DNA from: CAYLJJ01 sp964384025
GTDB lineage: Bacteria > Myxococcota_A > Bradymonadia > UBA7976 > UBA1532
Direction of reading: 5' to 3'
Assembly (NCBI GenBank): GCA_964384025.1
Contig: CAYLJJ010000066.1
Coordinates: 1 to 38,915 of the forward strand
Length of the DNA stretch: 38,915 bases
Below the pieces are notes generated by a model that had not been told where the DNA came from, did not search any database, and saw nothing but the letters and a program-made list of their open reading frames with translations. The translations under genes were made by a program, and so were the position numbers. Shown piece by piece: positions 8,082-17,634 of the stretch; position 1 is the first letter of the stretch, and the number at the start of each line of letters is the position of its first letter.

Positions 8082-11000
8082 CTCTCCTCCTCCGGGATCT
8101 CAACCTGCTCCTCTTGAAAGCGCAGAGAGAGGCCCCCAATGCTCAGATTCTCTAAAATCAGCGCCAACATCTCCTCTACAGAGCCCAGGGTGTTGGCGAA
8201 GTAGAGGCTGCCTCCCCTGAGCTGGCTCTGTAGGAGGAGAGGACGCCCCTCCAGATACTCCAGCGTCGCTGGGCGCTCTGAGGCCAGGAGCATCAGCCGC
8301 GTAGAGTCTCCTCGCCAAGCAGCGTAAAAGAGTGGGTGCTCAGGAGCAAGGAGCTGCTCTCCCAGCTCAGGGATCAACCCCTCAGGCGCCAGCAACTCAA
8401 GGCGGAGGCGATGTGAACTTGCACCTGAAAAGCGTACTCGCAGGATCCCGGGCGCGATGAGCTGATTCTCCCCGTGGATCTCCTCTCCATCCAACTCCAA
8501 GCTCCAAGGACCCAAAGCCATGGGCAGGCTGAGGCTGGATTCTCCACTGAGGTAGAGCGGCCCAAAGCGTTGGTCATCGCTCCACCAAACATCTCCACCA
8601 GGGCCTGATTCAAGGCCCTGCTCTGGGCGATAAGCGCGGCCTTCAAGGGTCAATGGATCAAAGTCAGGGAGGTCACCTAAGGGGGCAGCGATCGCCTCCC
8701 CTCTGAGACCCACCCAAAGATGGTGCTCTCCAGGCTCAAAATCCCAAGCCGACGCCGACTCACAGCTCACAGGTTGGCAGCCCTCGACTCTGGAGAGGAT
8801 CAAGCCCTGAGACCAAGCGGCTTCAGCTTGAACCTCTAGATGGCCGGGCTCCAAGCTGATATGGCGAATGAGCCGTCCTCGAGCAGCTTCACAGGCTCCG
8901 TCTACTCGTAGATCTGAGGGCTCCAAACGCAAACGCTCCTCTCCCTCCCAGTTGATCACTCTGGGGCAAGCGCGATGAAACTCGCTCTCATCTTCTGGAC
9001 TCTCACAGCCTGGATCGAACAGATCAGGGAGGCCATCTCCATCGTTATCCAAGCCGTCGTTACAGTCAGGAGGGGGCGGAGGACCATGACCCTCCACCTC
9101 AACCTCTAGAGTGGCTGAACCAGAGTTATTACTGCTGTAACCGTCGACAAAGAGAAAGTAGTTACCCGGCTCCAACTCCAGATCCAGGAGTGAGCGTGTG
9201 CTCTGACCTCCATCATCGTTGCAGGCGATGAGGCTCCCTGGATCTTCACAGTCGCGTTGGATATAGAGGACAGTGTCGAAGTTGGCTTCGATCAGCTCCG
9301 CTCGGACCTGAGAAGGGTGCTCAAGTTGGAGGATCAGGACCGCTTCAGCGCTCCGCGCTCCACTCCCACAATTTGATTCATAGTGGCTCTCCCCTGAGGT
9401 TTGAACTTCAGCTCGCCCGCCCTCTTGCCCCAAGATCCCCTCTGGCGGCCTGTGGAGACAAGAGATCCCCTCACGAGTTCCACTTGCTGCACGACACTCT
9501 CCATCCTCGGGATAGTCGATGAGCCCATCTTCATCATTATCTAGGCCATCTGCACACTCAGGGAGAGGATCAGGATCTGCTTCGTCATCATCAGAGGGCG
9601 TACTGCAACCTGAATCTAGAGGAAAATCGCTCAGGCCATCCTCATCATTGTCCTCGCCATCCTCACAGAGCATGGCGCGGATGGGGCTGCTGCGCACCTC
9701 AAGGGTGGCGAGGCCCCCTGAGCCGGAATAAGCCTCTACAAAGATGAAGTAGCGCCCTGCATCTAGGCGATCAAAGCGCAAGAGAGAGAGCAGACGCTCC
9801 CCTGAGTCATCATCACAGGCCAACATGCTGTCGGGATCATCACAAACCTCACGGATGGAGAGCTTGGTGTCAAAGTCCCCCTCCACCGTCTCCAGTTCAA
9901 GTTGATGAGGCCCATCTAGATCGAGGCGGACGACCGCCTCATTGCTCCCCCCTCTGGCACAGCTGCCTCCATAGAGGTCCTGGGAGGTGCGAACCTCGAC
10001 ACGACCTCCCTCTGATCCCAAGACGGGTAGATTTGAGAGTTGTGCGCACTCGCGCAGCTCTTCAGGATCACCCGCCGCATCACAGCCCTCATCCTCGGGG
10101 TAATCCACAGCCCCATCTCCATCATTATCCTCACCATCAGCGCAGGCGGGCAGGGCTTCATGCTGCTCATCCTGGTCCTCGTCATACTCACAACCGGGAT
10201 CAAAGAGATCGACAAAGCCATCCTCGTCATTGTCCAAGCCGTCATTGCACTGAGTGATCAGGCTGATCCACTCCAGATCGACAGAGATCCCGTCAAGCCC
10301 ATCAGGGCTCAGAGCATCTAAGATGAGGAAATACTCTCCCGGCTCAAGCTCGCGGTTGAGGGGCTGCTCTGGTTGGGAATAGCAAAACAGCTCCCTTTGA
10401 CTCTGCTCGCAGCCGGGACGCAGAGAGAGGGCAACAGGGGCGGGAGCCCCCTCTCGCTCTACCTGCAAGCTGAAGCCTGAGGGCTCCTCCAACCGAAAGT
10501 AGATGACCGCTTCAGGCCCCGGTCCTCCACAGCTGCTCTCCATCAGCTCCTCACCCCAAAGATCAACCTGGAGAGAGGCAGGCCCCTCCAGCTCATAGAT
10601 GGGGACCTCGCTCTCACAGAGAGGCTCCTCCCGATCTGCTCCTGCCGCCTCGCAGTCAGGATCAGCAGGATAATCGATGAGGCCATCACCATCATTATCT
10701 CGACGATCAGCGCACTCAGAGAGGCTCTCTGGATCCAACTCAGAGGGATCTTCTGGAGTTTGGCAGCCAGGATCACGGAGATCGATCTCTCCATCCTCAT
10801 CATTGTCTTTGCTGTCGCGGCACTCTGGGGGAAAGACCTCCTCTACGCTCAGGGCAAAACGACCCGGTCCTAAGCTGCGGTTGCCTGTATCCACAAAGAG
10901 AAAATAGAGCCCAGGTTCAGGTCTGGAGAGCCTGATTTGAGCGCCTGGCTGCTCTCGGCTGCCTCGCTCACAGACCAGATCCGCTTGGAACTCACAGGAG

Positions 11001-11899
11001 CGGCGCAGATAGAGGACGGTAGGCTTCTCTGTCTCGGGAAAATCACTGCGAAAAATCAGCGCCTCTAGAGGCTCCTCCACCCGCCACACAAAGATCTGCT
11101 CAGGACCAGAGCTGCCCCCACAGCTCCCCAGGGTTTGCCCCTCTCCCTGGAGCTGTCCCAGGAATTGAGGTGCCTCAGCCAGGGCGGCCTTGAGATTGAT
11201 CACCTCTCCCTGACACTGCTCCGTCTCACTGCTGTCCCCTGCGCTTTGACAGCCCATATCCAGAGGGAAGTCGATCAGACCATCCTCATCATCATCTAGG
11301 CCATTAAAACAGAGAGGGAGAGGAGATGGGTCCTCCTCATGGGGATCTCCCAAGCCCGCGCAGCCTGGATCCAAGGGGAAGTCGATCAGGCCATCCTCAT
11401 CATCATCAATCTCATTTCCACAGGCTCTGGGGATGGCGTTGTTCAACTCATCTTCATCGCCAGCAGCAGCACAGCCTGGATCAAAGGGGAAGTCGATCAG
11501 GCCATCCTCATCATCATCCAAGCCATTTGAGCAGATCGTATCGGGATCAGCACCATTCTCAGTGTTATCCACCACATTGGCGCAGTCACTGTCCTCTAGA
11601 TCGACGCGACCATCCCCATCATTATCCAGGCCATCGGCGCAGGCGAAAGAGGCTACGTCGGGCTCCAAGGCAATATCAGGCGTTAAAGCAAGATCAGGTT
11701 TTAAGAGAAGATCCTCCCCCAGATCTTCACCCTCATCTGCTTCAATATGGAGCCCCTCATCTAATTGAACGCCCAGCTCTTCCTGAGGTGAGTTGAGATC
11801 GACGAGCGCCTCTGCTCCAGAGTCTGAGCTTTGTTGAGGTGCTGACTCTTGAACACAGGCGTGGAGAAACAGAGAGAAGAGGAGTAGATTCCGGCTCAT
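8078..11899 (-). CDS. Large surface lipoprotein with 11 Asp-rich calcium-binding-like repeats and beta domains
   Basis: 1273 residues from ATG 11899. A TTG further up (11914) is in frame but would spoil the signal peptide. The start gives MSRNLLLFSLFLHAC, a lipoprotein signal with Cys15. The body alternates MopE/thrombospondin-3-like units (C-x-D/N-G-x-D-N/D-D-x-D-G-L-I-D-x-P-x-D-x-G-C) with roughly 100-residue beta domains resembling pre-peptidase C-terminal (PPC-like) domains. The order is 4 units, beta, 2 units, beta, 2 units, beta, 2 units, beta, 1 unit, and a long C-terminal beta region. The Asp-rich units should bind Ca2+ and each ends in conserved Cys. The protein is probably displayed on the outer membrane. 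It is co-translated with the TAXI protein. Function is unknown; adhesion or prey contact is a guess. Confidence 0.8.
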   Translation of the reverse strand: MSRNLLLFSLFLHACVQESAPQQSSDSGAEALVDLNSPQEELGVQLDEGLHIEADEGEDLGEDLLLKPDLALTPDIALEPDVASFACADGLDNDGDGRVDLEDSDCANVVDNTENGADPDTICSNGLDDDEDGLIDFPFDPGCAAAGDEDELNNAIPRACGNEIDDDEDGLIDFPLDPGCAGLGDPHEEDPSPLPLCFNGLDDDEDGLIDFPLDMGCQSAGDSSETEQCQGEVINLKAALAEAPQFLGQLQGEGQTLGSCGGSSGPEQIFVWRVEEPLEALIFRSDFPETEKPTVLYLRRSCEFQADLVCERGSREQPGAQIRLSRPEPGLYFLFVDTGNRSLGPGRFALSVEEVFPPECRDSKDNDEDGEIDLRDPGCQTPEDPSELDPESLSECADRRDNDGDGLIDYPADPDCEAAGADREEPLCESEVPIYELEGPASLQVDLWGEELMESSCGGPGPEAVIYFRLEEPSGFSLQVEREGAPAPVALSLRPGCEQSQRELFCYSQPEQPLNRELEPGEYFLILDALSPDGLDGISVDLEWISLITQCNDGLDNDEDGFVDLFDPGCEYDEDQDEQHEALPACADGEDNDGDGAVDYPEDEGCDAAGDPEELRECAQLSNLPVLGSEGGRVEVRTSQDLYGGSCARGGSNEAVVRLDLDGPHQLELETVEGDFDTKLSIREVCDDPDSMLACDDDSGERLLSLLRFDRLDAGRYFIFVEAYSGSGGLATLEVRSSPIRAMLCEDGEDNDEDGLSDFPLDSGCSTPSDDDEADPDPLPECADGLDNDEDGLIDYPEDGECRAASGTREGISCLHRPPEGILGQEGGRAEVQTSGESHYESNCGSGARSAEAVLILQLEHPSQVRAELIEANFDTVLYIQRDCEDPGSLIACNDDGGQSTRSLLDLELEPGNYFLFVDGYSSNNSGSATLEVEVEGHGPPPPPDCNDGLDNDGDGLPDLFDPGCESPEDESEFHRACPRVINWEGEERLRLEPSDLRVDGACEAARGRLIRHISLEPGHLEVQAEAAWSQGLILSRVEGCQPVSCESASAWDFEPGEHHLWVGLRGEAIAAPLGDLPDFDPLTLEGRAYRPEQGLESGPGGDVWWSDDQRFGPLYLSGESSLSLPMALGPWSLELDGEEIHGENQLIAPGILRVRFSGASSHRLRLELLAPEGLIPELGEQLLAPEHPLFYAAWRGDSTRLMLLASERPATLEYLEGRPLLLQSQLRGGSLYFANTLGSVEEMLALILENLSIGGLSLRFQEEQVEIPEEER

Positions 11900-11913
11900 T
11901 ATTGAGTCTCTCA

Positions 11914-11919
11914 ATTATA
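11914..11919 (-). promoter_or_regulatory. Putative -10 box (TATAAT) for the repeat lipoprotein
   Basis: A perfect TATAAT on the minus strand, 14 bases before the chosen ATG (11899). There is no recognisable -35 at the usual distance, and the leader would be very short, so this is weak. Confidence 0.3.
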
Positions 11920-11994
11920 CAATTTCCTTTTTGAGTGCGTTCTAGAGCGCCCTGACTCAACAAGCAGCTGGATCCAGCCCAGCAACAGCTCTCA

Positions 11995-13083
11995 TCAAAA
12001 TATCGTACGCCTCAAATCGATGTTGAGCAGCAGACCCACGGCTCCCATAACGGTGAGCACTGAAGTCCCTCCATAGCTTAAAAGGGGGAGGGTCACGCCT
12101 GTGACAGGCATCAAGTTGAGTACCATGCCCATATTCATGACGACGTGCCAGAAGATCAAGCCAGCCACGCCTACTGCTACGTGACCCCCGAAACGATCTC
12201 GCGCCAGGGTCGCGCTCCTCAAAGCCGCGAGGATGATAAAGAGATAGATCCCCAGGACCAAGAGCCCTCCCAAGAAGCCCTGTTCCTCCGCCAGATGAGC
12301 AAAGACAAAGTCTGTATGATTCTCGGGGAGGAAGCCTCCAGCGACCTGAGTTCCATCTCCATGCCCTTTGCCTAGGAGCCCTCCGCTCCCTACCGCGACT
12401 CGCGCTTGTCGAGCGTGCCAACCAGCCCCCAAGCTGTCCGCTTTTCCGTCCACCAAGGTGAGGATACGATCCTTCTGATAGTCCCGTAGAACAAAGACCC
12501 AACCCAAGGGGGCGACCACTAGGCTCAGGGCTACGACGGTGACCAAGGCGCGGCGCTCAAAGCGCTCATAGGCCAGCATAGAGCCGCCGATAAAGAGGAT
12601 CATCAAAGTGTGACCCAAATCGGGCTCTTGAAGGATCAGAAACATGGGGAGGCCGATGAGCAGAGCTACTGGAAAGAGATCTCGGAGAGTATACCCCCCT
12701 GGTCGAGCGTTCCTCTGAAACCAACTCGCTAAGCTGAGGATCACCGCTATCTTGGCCAACTCCGAGGGCTGAAAGCCCACGAACCCCAAATTTAACCAGC
12801 GTTTGGAGCCATTGATCTCACGCCCTAAGACCAACACTAGGATCAAGAGGACGATCACCAAGCAGTAGAAGATAGGGACAAAGCGCTGGAGGTTTCTATA
12901 ATCGATGATAGCTGCTGCAGCCATCACTCCAGAACCGATGAGTATCCAGTAAAAGTGTCGTAGGTAGACATCAGTGCCAGAAGAGGTGGAGTGCAGGTTA
13001 AAGAGGCTGATGCCCGCCAAAAGGTAAACGAGGAAGATGAGGTGCCAGGGCAGTCGGCCCATGGCGGAAGCAGCCCGGCTCAC
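11995..13083 (-). CDS. rodA: Rod shape-determining protein RodA (SEDS glycosyltransferase)
   Basis: 362 residues with about ten membrane segments. RodA polymerises lipid II into glycan strands of lateral-wall peptidoglycan, working with PBP2. Typical SEDS segments are present: the N-terminal NLHSTSSGTD loop, FQPSELAK and the C-terminal TGVTLPLLSYGGTS. Length matches the family. The start overlaps the mrdA stop by 4 bases (ATGA), so RodA and PBP2 are made in step. It is the last gene of the mreB-mreC-mreD-mrdA-rodA operon. Confidence 0.95.
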   Translation of the reverse strand: MSRAASAMGRLPWHLIFLVYLLAGISLFNLHSTSSGTDVYLRHFYWILIGSGVMAAAAIIDYRNLQRFVPIFYCLVIVLLILVLVLGREINGSKRWLNLGFVGFQPSELAKIAVILSLASWFQRNARPGGYTLRDLFPVALLIGLPMFLILQEPDLGHTLMILFIGGSMLAYERFERRALVTVVALSLVVAPLGWVFVLRDYQKDRILTLVDGKADSLGAGWHARQARVAVGSGGLLGKGHGDGTQVAGGFLPENHTDFVFAHLAEEQGFLGGLLVLGIYLFIILAALRSATLARDRFGGHVAVGVAGLIFWHVVMNMGMVLNLMPVTGVTLPLLSYGGTSVLTVMGAVGLLLNIDLRRTIF

Positions 13084-15044
13084 CGTCGAGGGCTGTTTTG
13101 AGCTTGAGTCTGGAAGATGGGCTCGATCTGTTGGTGGTATGCTTCAAAGATCTCACGCGCGATGGGCGCAGCGTTCTTCCCTCCGCTGCCTCCATGTTCC
13201 AAAAAGACCACCACCACTAGACGCGGAGATTCAAAGGGACCAAAGGCGGCGAACCAAGCATGATCCCGATCTCGAAAACGGTTGACGTTTTGCCGTTTCA
13301 GCCCTCGGATGATGTTACGTACTTGCGCGGTGCCCGTCTTTCCTGCGATGCGTGCATAGGGCAGCGCGGCCAAATGTCCGGTCGCCAACTTGGGATCGTT
13401 CACCGTCCGCTCCAGAGCGCGGGCGATGATCTGGAGGTGCTCAGGTTTGACTCCCAGCCGAGCCTGCTCCTGAGGCGCATAGCGGCTCAGGACACGCCCC
13501 TCTTGGCTGCGGATGTGATCGACAACGCGGGGGCTATAGAGAACCCCCCCGTGGGGGGGGGGGGGGGGGGCCCAACCCCCCCCCCAAGGGCGGGGGGGGG
13601 CCAACCCCGGNNNNNNNNNNATGGCCGCGTAGGCCATCGCCATCTGAAGGGGGCTGGTGCGCACATCCCCTTGACCGATGGCGGTGGAGAGAGAGAGACC
13701 ATATTGAAACCCTCCCCGGCTGTGCTGCTCATGATGTGCTCGAGTGGGTACGATACCCGCAGACTCACCATTGATGGCGATGCCTGTGCGTTGACCCAAG
13801 CCAAAGCGCTTGGCGTAGATGGCGAGCGTGTCGATGCCCAGGCGCTCTCCCAACTTATAGAAATAGACATCCGCTGAAGCTGCCATCGCCTGATGGAGAT
13901 CGACAGCGCCATGCCCTGCGCGCTTATGGCAGTGAAAAATGCGGTTTCCAAACTCGTAGAAACCTGGACTCTCTATGGACTGGCTGGGATCCAAGACCCC
14001 CTCCTCTAGAGCAGCCAGCGCGGTGATCGGTTTGTAGATGGAGCCAGGGAAATAGGAGTGAACAGCCTTGTCCAGCATGGGATTATAGGGGTTCTCATCG
14101 ATGCTTCGTTTAACAGAGGCGCTGAGACGACCAGACCACTGGTTGGGATCAAAGCCGGGCTTGCTGACCATACCCAAAACCGCGCCATCTTGAGGATCGA
14201 CCACCACAGCGGCGCCTGACTCATAACCGGAGAGAGCGCTCAATAAGATCTGCTGCACATCAGCATCGATGGTGAGCACCAGATCATGCCCTCGCTGAGG
14301 GGCGCGGTGAGCGAGCATCTCCTCCATAGCGCGCTCAGCCCAGCCGCTGTTTAGACGCGCCCCCTTAGCGTCAACAACATAGCGCTCAAAGCCATCCCGC
14401 CCCATTAAGACCGCTTCATAACGTCGCTCCAGCCCAAAGCGACCGAGCATTGAGTCTGCCCTGTAGCGTCCCTCTTTATCTTCGCGTAGCTCTTTGGCTC
14501 TGGGCTTGCCAAGGTAGCCGATGAGGTGAGCCCCAACCTCCCCCATGGGGAACTCGCGTTGATACCGGATCTTAAAAGAGAGGCCATCCAAGCGCGCCTT
14601 TAAGGCCTCAGCGAGAGCAACGCGCTTGCGATCTACATCGCGGGCGACTCGAATGGCTCGATAGCGCCACATTCCACGGGGCTGCTCAATGCGCTCTCTC
14701 AGGCGAATCAGGTCAAGCTCATCCAGCTCTAAGATCCCTCTGACCCCCTCCAGGAGTTCATCTAGTTTATCGATCTGGGCAGGAGTGACATAGAGGTCAA
14801 AGGAGGGGCGATTAAAGGCCAGGACGCGGCCATTGCGATCAAAGATGCTGCCTCGATTGGCAGGGATGATGATGCTGCGTGAGAAGTTGCGTACTGAAGC
14901 ATCGTGGAGCTTATCACCCTCAATAAACTGTAGATGGATCAGTCGAGCACCTAGAGTGACAAAGGTGAGCAGCACGATCCCCATCAAGCGTCTCGCCCTC
15001 TTCTGATATCCGATCGTTGATGAGTCGAGGTAGACGTTAGACAT
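13080..15044 (-). CDS. mrdA: Penicillin-binding protein 2 (transpeptidase), with an assembly gap
   Basis: The monofunctional transpeptidase partner of RodA. There is an N-terminal membrane anchor (about 17-38), then the PBP dimerisation domain and the transpeptidase domain. Active-site motifs, counted from ATG 15044, are S335-I-Y-K338, S390-A-D392 and K569-T-G571. The frame is also open up to a TTG at 15080; neither start has a strong ribosome site, so the N-terminus is uncertain. About 20 residues near position 475-498 are artefact: poly-G/poly-C junk plus ten Ns replace what is normally a short A-N-G-G stretch before VLYSPRVV. The gene is probably intact in the organism. Confidence 0.9.
   Translation of the reverse strand: MSNVYLDSSTIGYQKRARRLMGIVLLTFVTLGARLIHLQFIEGDKLHDASVRNFSRSIIIPANRGSIFDRNGRVLAFNRPSFDLYVTPAQIDKLDELLEGVRGILELDELDLIRLRERIEQPRGMWRYRAIRVARDVDRKRVALAEALKARLDGLSFKIRYQREFPMGEVGAHLIGYLGKPRAKELREDKEGRYRADSMLGRFGLERRYEAVLMGRDGFERYVVDAKGARLNSGWAERAMEEMLAHRAPQRGHDLVLTIDADVQQILLSALSGYESGAAVVVDPQDGAVLGMVSKPGFDPNQWSGRLSASVKRSIDENPYNPMLDKAVHSYFPGSIYKPITALAALEEGVLDPSQSIESPGFYEFGNRIFHCHKRAGHGAVDLHQAMAASADVYFYKLGERLGIDTLAIYAKRFGLGQRTGIAINGESAGIVPTRAHHEQHSRGGFQYGLSLSTAIGQGDVRTSPLQMAMAYAAXXXXPGLAPPRPWGGGWAPPPPPHGGVLYSPRVVDHIRSQEGRVLSRYAPQEQARLGVKPEHLQIIARALERTVNDPKLATGHLAALPYARIAGKTGTAQVRNIIRGLKRQNVNRFRDRDHAWFAAFGPFESPRLVVVVFLEHGGSGGKNAAPIAREIFEAYHQQIEPIFQTQAQNSPRR
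13550..13620. other. Assembly artefact: poly-G/C junk and 10-N gap inside mrdA
   Basis: Long runs of G and C with almost no sequence content end in ten Ns at 13611-13620. The homology to PBP2 resumes cleanly on both sides, so this is not real sequence. It looks like no-signal G calls or a poorly closed scaffold gap. Confidence 0.9.
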
Positions 15045-15125
15045 ACATTGACATACATGTCGCCTTGAAGTTGGCGACAAACTAGCAGATCAGCCCTCGC
15101 TCGCCAACCGCCCTGATGAGCTGAG

Positions 15126-15632
15126 CTAGAGAAACTCTCGATCTGCTCGTGGGCTGGAGAGGGTGTCGAAACGGTTGAGGAGCGGGAAACCCAGGATCGT
15201 ACAGAGGATGATCAGGAGCAGGTGGGGGAGCAGCTGCCTGCTCAGGTGTTGAGAGAGCAGCGGGTTGTCCAGAAATATGCGGCTCAGGACCCCAAAGAGG
15301 AAGAGGCTCATCAACCCCGCGGCGAGCCCCAAGAAGGCGCTGCTGAAGAAGCTCTGAAAGCTTAGCCTCTGGTTAAGGCTGAGGGCGGCCAAGTAGATCA
15401 GCAAGCTGTGGAGCATATAGAAACCCAGAGGGCTGGCCGCGAAGCCATCCATCAGGAGCCCCAAGATGGCGGCGAGGAGCAGGCTCTGACTGGAGGGGTG
15501 CTGGATCCCGAGCCAAACGAGGAAGACCACCAAGAGGTTGGGGCTCCAGCTGTCCAAAGCAAAGGTCTCTTGAAGAAAGAGCTGGGTGCAGAGCGCCAAG
15601 AACCCCAAGAGCAGAGAAAGGAAAAAGCGCAT
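15126..15632 (-). CDS. mreD: Rod shape-determining protein MreD
   Basis: 168 residues, nearly all hydrophobic, with about five or six membrane segments. MreD is the small integral membrane subunit of the elongasome that associates with MreC. Identification rests on size, hydropathy, the segment LLAAILGLLMDGFAASPLG typical of the family, and the position between mreC and mrdA. Its ATG starts one base after the mreC stop (TGAGATG). About 80 bases separate it from mrdA. Confidence 0.9.
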   Translation of the reverse strand: MRFFLSLLLGFLALCTQLFLQETFALDSWSPNLLVVFLVWLGIQHPSSQSLLLAAILGLLMDGFAASPLGFYMLHSLLIYLAALSLNQRLSFQSFFSSAFLGLAAGLMSLFLFGVLSRIFLDNPLLSQHLSRQLLPHLLLIILCTILGFPLLNRFDTLSSPRADREFL

Positions 15633-15633
15633 C

Positions 15634-16509
15634 TCAGGGGATCCCTTTAAACTCTGTACCTTTAGGGTTTAAGCCGGTGAGGCCAAGGATCACAAAGACC
15701 TCATCAAGAGCGTTTAGATCCACCAGAGGGCGAACTTGGGCTCCCTGAAAAGGGCTGCTGGTGTCCTGATTCACCGAGATGATCTCACCTACGACCAAGC
15801 CTCGGGGATAACGACCGTCATCTCCTGTCGTGATCACTCGTTCCCCTAAGATCGCTTTGTTGGAGTGCTCCAGATATTTAAGCTGGGCGGTGTAGCGATC
15901 CGCCTCGCCGGTGCCTACAGCCACCCCACGAGCGCGGCTCTGCTCTAAGACCACATCGATGGCGCTGCGTGGATCGGTCAACAGCATCACTTCAGCTCGA
16001 GGACCAACGCGCAGGCGAAGATGCCCGACGATTCCCCCAGGAGCGATGACCGGCATCCCAGCCTGAGCCTGTTCACCCTCAAGATCCAGGGTGAGCCCCA
16101 GGACCCGGAAGAAGGGGCTCAGGCTACGAGAGACCACATAGGCAGCCTTAAGCCGCAGATCTTTACGTCGATCAGCCAGCTCAAGGAGGCGATGAAGGCG
16201 TTCGTTCTCTGCGACTAGATCTGCAGACTGAGCGGCCCTCTCTTTGAGCCCCTGAAGCTCTCGCTCCAGGGCACGATTCCTTGCCTGAGTGTTTACAAGA
16301 GCCAGGTAGTTCAGCCAGAGATCTCGAAGAGTTTGACCCGCGCTGCTCACTACTTGGCGAACAGGAGAGACACCCCAGACGATCGCCTTGCCGATGGGAC
16401 CAGGCTGATCTCCACGTCGATCAAAATAGAGGAGGACCAGAGAGAAGGAGAGGAGAGCCAGGGCCAGGAGGAGGGGCTTCTTTGATTGAGGGTGAGAGCC
16501 GCTGCGCAC
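15634..16509 (-). CDS. mreC: Rod shape-determining protein MreC
   Basis: 291 residues starting with GTG at 16509, five bases after the mreB stop. It has an N-terminal membrane anchor (about 13-29), a coiled coil (about 75-115, NRALERELQGLKERAAQSAD) and the two beta domains typical of MreC (GGIVGHLRLRVGPRAEVMLLTD; ITTGDDGRYPRGLVVGEI). MreC is the periplasmic scaffold that activates PBP2/RodA. Confidence 0.93.
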   Translation of the reverse strand: MRSGSHPQSKKPLLLALALLSFSLVLLYFDRRGDQPGPIGKAIVWGVSPVRQVVSSAGQTLRDLWLNYLALVNTQARNRALERELQGLKERAAQSADLVAENERLHRLLELADRRKDLRLKAAYVVSRSLSPFFRVLGLTLDLEGEQAQAGMPVIAPGGIVGHLRLRVGPRAEVMLLTDPRSAIDVVLEQSRARGVAVGTGEADRYTAQLKYLEHSNKAILGERVITTGDDGRYPRGLVVGEIISVNQDTSSPFQGAQVRPLVDLNALDEVFVILGLTGLNPKGTEFKGIP

Positions 16510-16514
16510 CCGAC

Positions 16515-17552
16515 TCAGGCCTCGATAGCGACATTCTTCAGCAGCTCAATCTCGTCCAGGGCACCTCCGCAGCCCAGAACAACTGCTGAGAGAGGATCAT
16601 CAGCGATCATCACAGGGAGCCCCGTCTCTTCACGAAGCAGGACATCCAGACCCTTGAGGAGGGCGCCTCCGCCCGCCAGGACGATACCTTTATCCACGAT
16701 GTCGGCGCTCAGCTCTGGGGGGGTGCGCTCCAGGGCGACGCGGACAGCATCGATGATCGCTGAGATGGGCTCCGCTAGAGCTTCTCGGATCTCATCGGAG
16801 CTGATGGTCAATGTCTTGGGGAGTCCTGCGACGAGATCGCGACCCTTGACCTCCATATGCTCAATCTGCCCCATATCAAAGGCGTTACCGATATGGCATT
16901 TGATCTTCTCAGCGGTGGGTTCACCAATCAACAGATTGTACTTGCGTTTCATGTGCTGGACGATCGCTTCATCCATGCGATCTCCACCCACCCTCACTGA
17001 GCGGGAGAAGACGATCCCGGAGAGGGAGATCACAGCCACCTCGGTGGTCCCTCCACCGATATCCACGATCATATTGCCGCTGGGCTCAGTGATGGGCAGA
17101 CCAGCGCCGATGGCCGCCGCGATGGGCTCCTCGATGAGGTAAACTTCACGGGCTCCGGCCATCTCCGCTGACTCTCGCACGGCGCGCTTCTCTACCTCTG
17201 TGATTCCATAAGGGACCCCGATGATCACTCGAGGTTTGACCAAACTGGTGCCCTGATGCACCCGGCGGATAAAGTGGCGAATCATCGCCTCGGTTACGTC
17301 AAAGTCAGCGATGACGCCATCCTTCATCGGTCGAATAGCCACGATGCTGCCGGGGGTGCGACCCAGCATCTCCTTGGCCTCTCGTCCGACAGCGAGGACT
17401 CGACGCCCGTGATGGGCATCTTTTTTGACCGCCACGACGGAGGGTTCACAGGAGACGATACCCTTACCACGCGCATAGATCAGGGTGTTGGCGGTTCCCA
17501 GATCGATGGCCAAGTCGTTGCTGAACATCCCGTAGATGTAGTCGAACAGCAT
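16515..17552 (-). CDS. mreB: Rod shape-determining protein MreB (actin-like)
   Basis: 345 residues. MreB forms membrane-attached filaments that position the cell-wall synthesis machine. Actin-fold phosphate motifs are clear: DLGTANT near the N-terminus, VDIGGGTTEVAVIS in the middle, and AGGGALLKG near the C-terminus, with the family segment PYGITEVEKRAV. The start at 17552 (MLFDYIYGMFSNDLAIDLG) matches MreB proteins that begin with a short amphipathic membrane helix. It is the first gene of the elongasome operon; mreC follows after 5 bases. Confidence 0.97.
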   Translation of the reverse strand: MLFDYIYGMFSNDLAIDLGTANTLIYARGKGIVSCEPSVVAVKKDAHHGRRVLAVGREAKEMLGRTPGSIVAIRPMKDGVIADFDVTEAMIRHFIRRVHQGTSLVKPRVIIGVPYGITEVEKRAVRESAEMAGAREVYLIEEPIAAAIGAGLPITEPSGNMIVDIGGGTTEVAVISLSGIVFSRSVRVGGDRMDEAIVQHMKRKYNLLIGEPTAEKIKCHIGNAFDMGQIEHMEVKGRDLVAGLPKTLTISSDEIREALAEPISAIIDAVRVALERTPPELSADIVDKGIVLAGGGALLKGLDVLLREETGLPVMIADDPLSAVVLGCGGALDEIELLKNVAIEA

Positions 17553-17591
17553 ACTCTCTGGCAGCTCACAGCACAGAATTAAGGAAGAAGA

Positions 17592-17620
17592 GCTATACCA
17601 AACCCCCCCTCAAGCAGCAA
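17592..17620 (-). promoter_or_regulatory. Weak candidate sigma-70 promoter for the mre operon
   Basis: On the minus strand TTGCTG and TATAGC are 18 bp apart, about 40 bp before the mreB ATG. Match to consensus is only moderate (3/6 and 4/6). Confidence 0.3.
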
Positions 17621-17634
17621 CCCGATTCGCCCTT

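Noticed and set aside
11326..11796. Plus-strand His/Pro-rich open frames opposite the repeat lipoprotein
   Set aside because: They are antisense shadows of the Asp-rich repeats (GAT/GAC repeats read backwards) with no ribosome sites.
11957..12502. 181-residue minus-strand frame inside rodA
   Set aside because: It overlaps rodA in another frame, is Arg/Ser/Gly-rich with no family resemblance, and rodA is certain.
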